From Pseudotabrizicola sp051200875 (lineage in GTDB: Bacteria; Pseudomonadota; Alphaproteobacteria; Rhodobacterales; Rhodobacteraceae), in NCBI RefSeq assembly GCF_051200875.1, contig NZ_CP195191.1, forward strand, positions 2,480,001 to 2,544,000: a stretch of 64,000 bases of DNA, given 5' to 3'. Every line of letters begins with the position of its first letter. Positions within the stretch are counted from its first letter, which is position 1. The notes beneath the pieces are model-generated. The model made no database searches. It was not told where the DNA came from and saw only the letters and a list, made by a program, of their open reading frames with translations. Of the stretch, positions 60,179 to 64,000 are shown piece by piece. Position numbers and translations under genes: made by a program.

Positions 60179-61273
60179 ATGATCCAGACGCCGTTCTACC
60201 TGATCGACCGCGCAAAATTGGCGCGCAACATGGCCATCATGGACGAGCTGCGCCAAGGTTCTGGCGCCAAGACTTTGCTCGCGCTGAAATGCTTTGCCAC
60301 TTGGCCCGTCTTTGACCAGATGCGTCAGCATATGGATGGCACCACCTCGTCCTCGCTTTACGAGTTGAAACTGGGCCGCGAGAGATTCGGCAAGGAAACC
60401 CATGCCTATTCCGTCGCCTGGGCCGATCACGAGATTGCCGAGGCCGTGGGCTATGCTGACAAGATCATCTTCAATTCCATCGGCCAGCTTGAGCGGTTCG
60501 ACAACCAGTCGGCCAGCATCGCTCGTGGCTTGCGCCTGAACCCACGGTTTTCGACCAGCGGCTTTGATCTGGCCGATCCGGCCCGCCCCTTTTCGCGTCT
60601 TGGCGAATGGGATGCGAAAAAGATTGAAACGGTCATCGACCGCATTTCGGGCTTCATGATCCACTACAATTGCGAAAACGCCGATTTCGGCCTGTTCGAT
60701 CAGCAATTGACCCGGATCGAGGAAGAGTTCGCGCCCCTTCTGAAACGTCTGAAATGGGTCAGCCTTGGCGGAGGAATTCACTTCACCGGCGAAGGCTATC
60801 CTGTGGCAAAGCTTGCCGCACGGCTGAAGCAGTTTTCAGACCGTTTCGGCATTCAGGTCTATCTGGAACCGGGCGAGGCTGCGATCACCAATTCCGCCAG
60901 CCTTGAGGTCACCGTTCTTGATGTCCTGAACAATGGCAAGGATCTGGCCGTGGTCGATGCCTCGGTCGAGGCGCATATGCTTGATCTTCTGATCTATCGC
61001 CTGTCGGGCAAGATGGAGACCTCGGGCGATCACCCCTATATGATCTGCGGCAAATCCTGCCTTGCGGGCGATATCTTCGGCGAATTCACTTTCCCCAATC
61101 GGCTCTCGGTTGGCGATCGGCTTTCGATTTCCGATGCCGCGGGCTATACTATGGTCAAGAAGAACTGGTTCAACGGCGTCAAGATGCCCAGCATCGTGGT
61201 ACGCGAACTGGATGGAAGCCTGACCGTAGCGCGTGAATTCGGCTATGCCGATTTCGAGGGCAACCTCGGCTGA
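60179..61273 (+). CDS. nspC: Carboxynorspermidine/carboxyspermidine decarboxylase
   Basis: A 364-residue fold-III PLP decarboxylase. The PLP lysine is in TLLALKCFATWPVF; other group motifs are SLGGGIHFTGEGYPV, YLEPGEA and CGKSCLAGDIFGEF. It makes spermidine or norspermidine from the carboxy precursor in the pathway of Vibrio and many alphaproteobacteria that lack SpeE. GGGGGGA precedes the ATG. The dehydrogenase forming its substrate follows. Confidence 0.93.
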   Translation: MIQTPFYLIDRAKLARNMAIMDELRQGSGAKTLLALKCFATWPVFDQMRQHMDGTTSSSLYELKLGRERFGKETHAYSVAWADHEIAEAVGYADKIIFNSIGQLERFDNQSASIARGLRLNPRFSTSGFDLADPARPFSRLGEWDAKKIETVIDRISGFMIHYNCENADFGLFDQQLTRIEEEFAPLLKRLKWVSLGGGIHFTGEGYPVAKLAARLKQFSDRFGIQVYLEPGEAAITNSASLEVTVLDVLNNGKDLAVVDASVEAHMLDLLIYRLSGKMETSGDHPYMICGKSCLAGDIFGEFTFPNRLSVGDRLSISDAAGYTMVKKNWFNGVKMPSIVVRELDGSLTVAREFGYADFEGNLG

Positions 61274-61348
61274 TCCGGGCCTTGGCCCACTCTCTTGTGG
61301 GGCTTTGAACGCCCCCCTTCCCTCTGTCCGCAAAGGAGACGGTTCGAA

Positions 61349-62584
61349 GTGAAACGGAATGTTCTGATCATCGGCGCCGGTGGCGTGGCTCAGGTCGTCG
61401 CGCATAAATGCGCACAACACAACGATCGGCTGGGCGATCTGCACATCGCCAGCCGCACGCTGTCCAAGGCCGAAGCGATCATCGCCTCTGTTCACGCGAA
61501 ATCCGCGATGAAGGTTGATGGCGTGTTCAAAGCCCATGCGCTGAACGCGATGGACAGCGCCGCCGTGGCCGCCCTGATCCGGGAAACCGGCTGCCAGATC
61601 GTCATCAACGTCGGCTCTGCCTTCGTGAACATGACCGTATTGGAAGCCTGCATCGAAACCGGCGTGGCCTATATGGACACCGCGATTCACGAGGACCCGA
61701 CCAAGATCTGCGAAACGCCGCCTTGGTACGGCAATTATGAATGGAAGCGCCGTGAACGCTGCAAGGCTGCAGGCGTGACCGCAATCCTTGGCGTGGGTTT
61801 TGATCCGGGTGTCGTGAACTCTTACGCCCGTATCGCCGCCGACATGCTGGATACTGTGTCATCAATCGACATCGTCGATATCAATGCTGGCAGCCACGGC
61901 CGCTGGTTCGCCACCAATTTCGACCCGGAAATCAACTTCCGCGAATTCACCGGCACCGTTTATTCGTGGCAGAACGGCGCATGGCAGACCAACAAAATGT
62001 TCGAGGTCGGCCAAGAATGGGATCTGCCCGTGGTCGGCAAGCAAAAAGCCTATCTCACAGGCCATGATGAGGTGCATTCGCTGTCAGCCAACTATCCTCA
62101 GGCCGACGTGCGGTTCTGGATGGGCTTTGGCGACCATTACATCAATGTCTTCACCGTGTTGAACAACCTTGGTCTTCTGTCCGAAAAGCCCGTGAAAACG
62201 GCCGAAGGTCAGGAAGTGATTCCGCTCAAGGTCGTCAAGGCGGTCCTGCCAGACCCGGCCAGTCTTGCCCCCGACTACACCGGCAAAACCTGCATCGGCG
62301 ATTTCGTCAAAGGCACCAAGGATGGCAAGCCAGCCGAGGTGTTCATCTACAATGTCGCAGACCACAAGGAAGCCTATGAAGAAGTCGGCAGCCAAGGCAT
62401 CAGCTATACCGCAGGTGTACCCCCGGTCGCGGCGGCTCTCTTGATCGCGGATGGCGTCTGGGATGTAGGGCATATGGCCAATGTCGAAGAATTGGACCCC
62501 GCCCCCTTCATCAATCTCTTGAATGAAATCGGCCTGCCAACCCGCATCAAGGACACCCAAGGCGACCGCCCGCTCAGCTTCTGA
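61349..62584 (+). CDS. Carboxynorspermidine/carboxyspermidine dehydrogenase (saccharopine dehydrogenase-like)
   Basis: A 411-residue NADPH enzyme: Rossmann start VLIIGAGGVAQVVAHKCAQ, TAIHEDPTKICETPPWYGNYEWKRRERCKAAGVTAILGVGFDPGV and the C-terminal QGISYTAGVPPVAAALLIADGVWD. It condenses aspartate semialdehyde with putrescine or diaminopropane reductively; Asd, which supplies that aldehyde, is encoded at 27-28 kb. GTG start at 61349 with AAGGAG about 10 bp upstream. It forms an operon with nspC and ends at a strong terminator. Confidence 0.92.
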   Translation: MKRNVLIIGAGGVAQVVAHKCAQHNDRLGDLHIASRTLSKAEAIIASVHAKSAMKVDGVFKAHALNAMDSAAVAALIRETGCQIVINVGSAFVNMTVLEACIETGVAYMDTAIHEDPTKICETPPWYGNYEWKRRERCKAAGVTAILGVGFDPGVVNSYARIAADMLDTVSSIDIVDINAGSHGRWFATNFDPEINFREFTGTVYSWQNGAWQTNKMFEVGQEWDLPVVGKQKAYLTGHDEVHSLSANYPQADVRFWMGFGDHYINVFTVLNNLGLLSEKPVKTAEGQEVIPLKVVKAVLPDPASLAPDYTGKTCIGDFVKGTKDGKPAEVFIYNVADHKEAYEEVGSQGISYTAGVPPVAAALLIADGVWDVGHMANVEELDPAPFINLLNEIGLPTRIKDTQGDRPLSF

Positions 62585-62614
62585 ATCCTTACAGTCATCG
62601 AACAATGTCCAAAG

Positions 62615-62642
62615 CCGCCCGGAACCATTCGGGCGGTTTTTC
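62615..62642 (+). terminator. Terminator of the carboxynorspermidine operon
   Basis: CCGCCCGGAA (62615-62624) pairs with TTCGGGCGG (62628-62636), followed by TTTTTCTTT. Confidence 0.9.
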
Positions 62643-62690
62643 TTTGCCTGCCTCTCAGGTGATTCCCAAAAAGATCGGGGCCTTGGCCCG

Positions 62691-62722
62691 AAAAGCCAAA
62701 AGCCCGGACTTGCGCCCGGGCC
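62691..62722 (-). terminator. Terminator of tRNA-Lys
   Basis: Minus strand GCCCGGG-CGCAAG-TCCGGGC followed by TTTTGGCTTTT, starting 15 bp after the tRNA 3' end. Confidence 0.8.
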
Positions 62723-62736
62723 TTTCAGGAAAGAAG

Positions 62737-62812
62737 TGGTGAGCCCGACAGGATTCGAACCTGTGACCCACTGATTAAAAGTCAGTTGCTCTACCAACTG
62801 AGCTACGGGCCC
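62737..62812 (-). tRNA. tRNA-Lys (UUU)
   Basis: A complete 76-nt cloverleaf on the minus strand: acceptor GGGCCCG/CGGGCTC, D-arm GCTCAGTTGGTAGAGC, anticodon stem ACTGA/TCAGT with loop CTTTTAA (anticodon TTT), T-arm with GGTTCGAATCC, and an encoded CCA end. It is downstream of the dehydrogenase and divergent from dapF. Confidence 0.97.
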
Positions 62813-62900
62813 ACAACTTGGGCGCTGATTACGGGCAGGCGCAGGTGGGGTCAAGGGCAAAAAATGCATCCCTCTGGCAAAAACTTAGACTCAGGCGTAT

Positions 62901-63752
62901 ATGCCCCGCATGAACCAGAAAACACACTCCCCCGGCCTGCCCTTCATGAAAATGCATGGCGCTGGCAATGACTTCGTGGTGATCGACTCGCGCGGACGCG
63001 GGGCGATGGTCACGCCTGCGCTGGCCCGCGCCTTGGGCGACCGCAATCGGGGCGTCGGCTTTGATCAGCTGGCCGAGATTCGCGATGGCGAGAACGGCGC
63101 CGATTTCACGCTCGATTTCTGGAACAACGATGGTACGCGCGCCGGCGCTTGCGGCAATGCCACCCGCTGCGTCTCGGATTACATGATGCACCAGTTGGAC
63201 AAAGAGACTGTCAACCTCGTGACCTCGCGTGGCGGGCTGTTTGCCCTGCGTCAGGCCGATGGCCGCGTCTCGGTCAATATGGGTGCGCCCCAGCTGGAAT
63301 GGGATCAGATCCCGCTGTCTCATCCGGTCGACCTTCTTCACCTGCCACTGGACCGCGACCCGGTCGCCGTTGGCATGGGCAATCCCCATTGCGTGATCTT
63401 TGTTGATGATGCCGAAGCCGTGGATGTCGCGGGCCTTGGCCCCTCCTACGAACACGATCCGCTCTACCCTCAGCGCACCAATGTCGAATTCGCCAACCTG
63501 ACTGGCCCCGACCGCCTGCGCATGCGCGTCTGGGAGCGCGGGACCGGGATCACCCTCGCCTGCGGCTCTGGGGCCTGCGCCACCGCCGTCGCCGCCCACC
63601 TGCGCGGCCTCACCAGCCGCCGCGTCACACTTGATCTCGACGGCGGCACGCTGGAAATCGATTGGCGCGAAGACGGCGTCTGGATGACAGGCCCCGTGGC
63701 CCATGTCTTCGATGGCGTCCTGTCAGAAGCCTTCCTGAAGCAGCACACATGA
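62901..63752 (+). CDS. dapF: Diaminopimelate epimerase
   Basis: A 283-residue epimerase converting LL- to meso-diaminopimelate for peptidoglycan and lysine. The two active-site cysteines are present: C84 in GTRAGACGNATRC and the second in TLACGSGACATAVAA; MKMHGAGNDFVVID is the usual N-terminal core. The exact start (62901 or 62910) is uncertain since no ribosome-binding site is clear. Its TGA overlaps the next ATG. Confidence 0.95.
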   Translation: MPRMNQKTHSPGLPFMKMHGAGNDFVVIDSRGRGAMVTPALARALGDRNRGVGFDQLAEIRDGENGADFTLDFWNNDGTRAGACGNATRCVSDYMMHQLDKETVNLVTSRGGLFALRQADGRVSVNMGAPQLEWDQIPLSHPVDLLHLPLDRDPVAVGMGNPHCVIFVDDAEAVDVAGLGPSYEHDPLYPQRTNVEFANLTGPDRLRMRVWERGTGITLACGSGACATAVAAHLRGLTSRRVTLDLDGGTLEIDWREDGVWMTGPVAHVFDGVLSEAFLKQHT

Positions 63753-64000
63753 AACCCCCGGTCTTTTCCACCCTCGGCTGCCGTCTCAACGCCTATGAGA
63801 CCGAAGCCATGAAGGAACTCGCCAGCGCGGCAGGGGTCGAGGGTGCGGTCATTGTGAACACCTGTGCAGTAACGACCGAGGCTGTCCGCAAAGCCAAACA
63901 GGAAATTCGCAAACTCGCTCGGGAAAACCCCGGCGCGCCGGTCATCGTCACCGGCTGCGCCGCCCAGACCGAACCGGAAACCTTCGCCGCCATGCCCGAG
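63749..64000 (+). CDS. mtaB: tRNA-t6A37 methylthiotransferase MtaB (5' part)
   Basis: Start of a radical-SAM methylthiotransferase, cut by the window edge after 84 codons. The visible UPF0004 domain contains STLGCRLNAYETEAM, NTCAVTTEAVRKAKQEIRKL and VTGCAAQTEPE, with three cysteines for the auxiliary Fe-S cluster. The radical-SAM CxxxCxxC lies beyond the window. ATGA overlap couples it to dapF, a common alphaproteobacterial pair. Confidence 0.92.
   Translation, partial: MKPPVFSTLGCRLNAYETEAMKELASAAGVEGAVIVNTCAVTTEAVRKAKQEIRKLARENPGAPVIVTGCAAQTEPETFAAMPE

Overview
The window reads as ordinary chromosome from an alphaproteobacterium of the Rhodobacteraceae (Rhodobacter/Tabrizicola-like). The pointers are high GC, the cell-cycle methyltransferase CcrM, a CenR-type response regulator, 16-strand-type Rhodobacter porins, the alphaproteobacterial order leuS-lptE-holA, CbbR-controlled Calvin-cycle operons and FnrL-like boxes. 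Genus is an inference.

Layout. 1-3.0 kb (minus): a DevBCA-type ABC exporter (ATPase cut by the window edge), divergent from an Rrf2/NsrR-like iron-sulfur regulator (3.2-3.7 kb). 3.7-20.1 kb: a Calvin-Benson-Bassham block in two units. Unit 1 is cbbR1 facing cbbL-cbbS-cbbQ-cbbO (form IA RuBisCO plus its CbbQO activase). Unit 2 is cbbR2 facing cbbF-cbbP-cbbT-cbbG-cbbK-cbbA-cbbE-cbbY/cbbZ, giving the regeneration enzymes, sugar-phosphate interconversion and phosphatases for misfire products and phosphoglycolate. The two divergent promoters share an exact 12-bp sequence. No form II RuBisCO (cbbM) is present. cbbY and cbbZ form one uninterrupted reading frame.

20-31 kb: a secreted phytochelatin-synthase-like peptidase, a pyridoxamine-phosphate-oxidase-like protein, pnp, an MFS gene broken by one in-frame amber codon, a 58-residue membrane protein, a PLP decarboxylase, asd, an L,D-transpeptidase, and a DUF2157-like membrane protein followed by a decayed partner gene. 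31-43 kb: 1-Cys peroxiredoxin, aldehyde dehydrogenase, a MarR-isochorismatase pair with a 35-bp operator-like palindrome, an S41-like protein, a DM13 protein, xthA, two tandem small-RNA candidates, cenR, ribA, a YkuD-like protein, amylosucrase under a LacI-type operator, and the YggS family.

43-56 kb: two tandem, nearly identical porins; DUF3576 lipoprotein, fasciclin, leuS, lptE, holA; an HPP-CBS membrane protein, a CAP protein, a flavoprotein, an MscS-type channel and an HNH protein. 56-64 kb: ccrM with three GANTC sites upstream, rnhB, three small envelope/membrane genes around clustered palindromes, the carboxynorspermidine pathway (nspC and its dehydrogenase), tRNA-Lys, dapF and the start of mtaB. 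Apart from the two broken genes and the dispersed repeats there is no insertion sequence, prophage, CRISPR array or rRNA.
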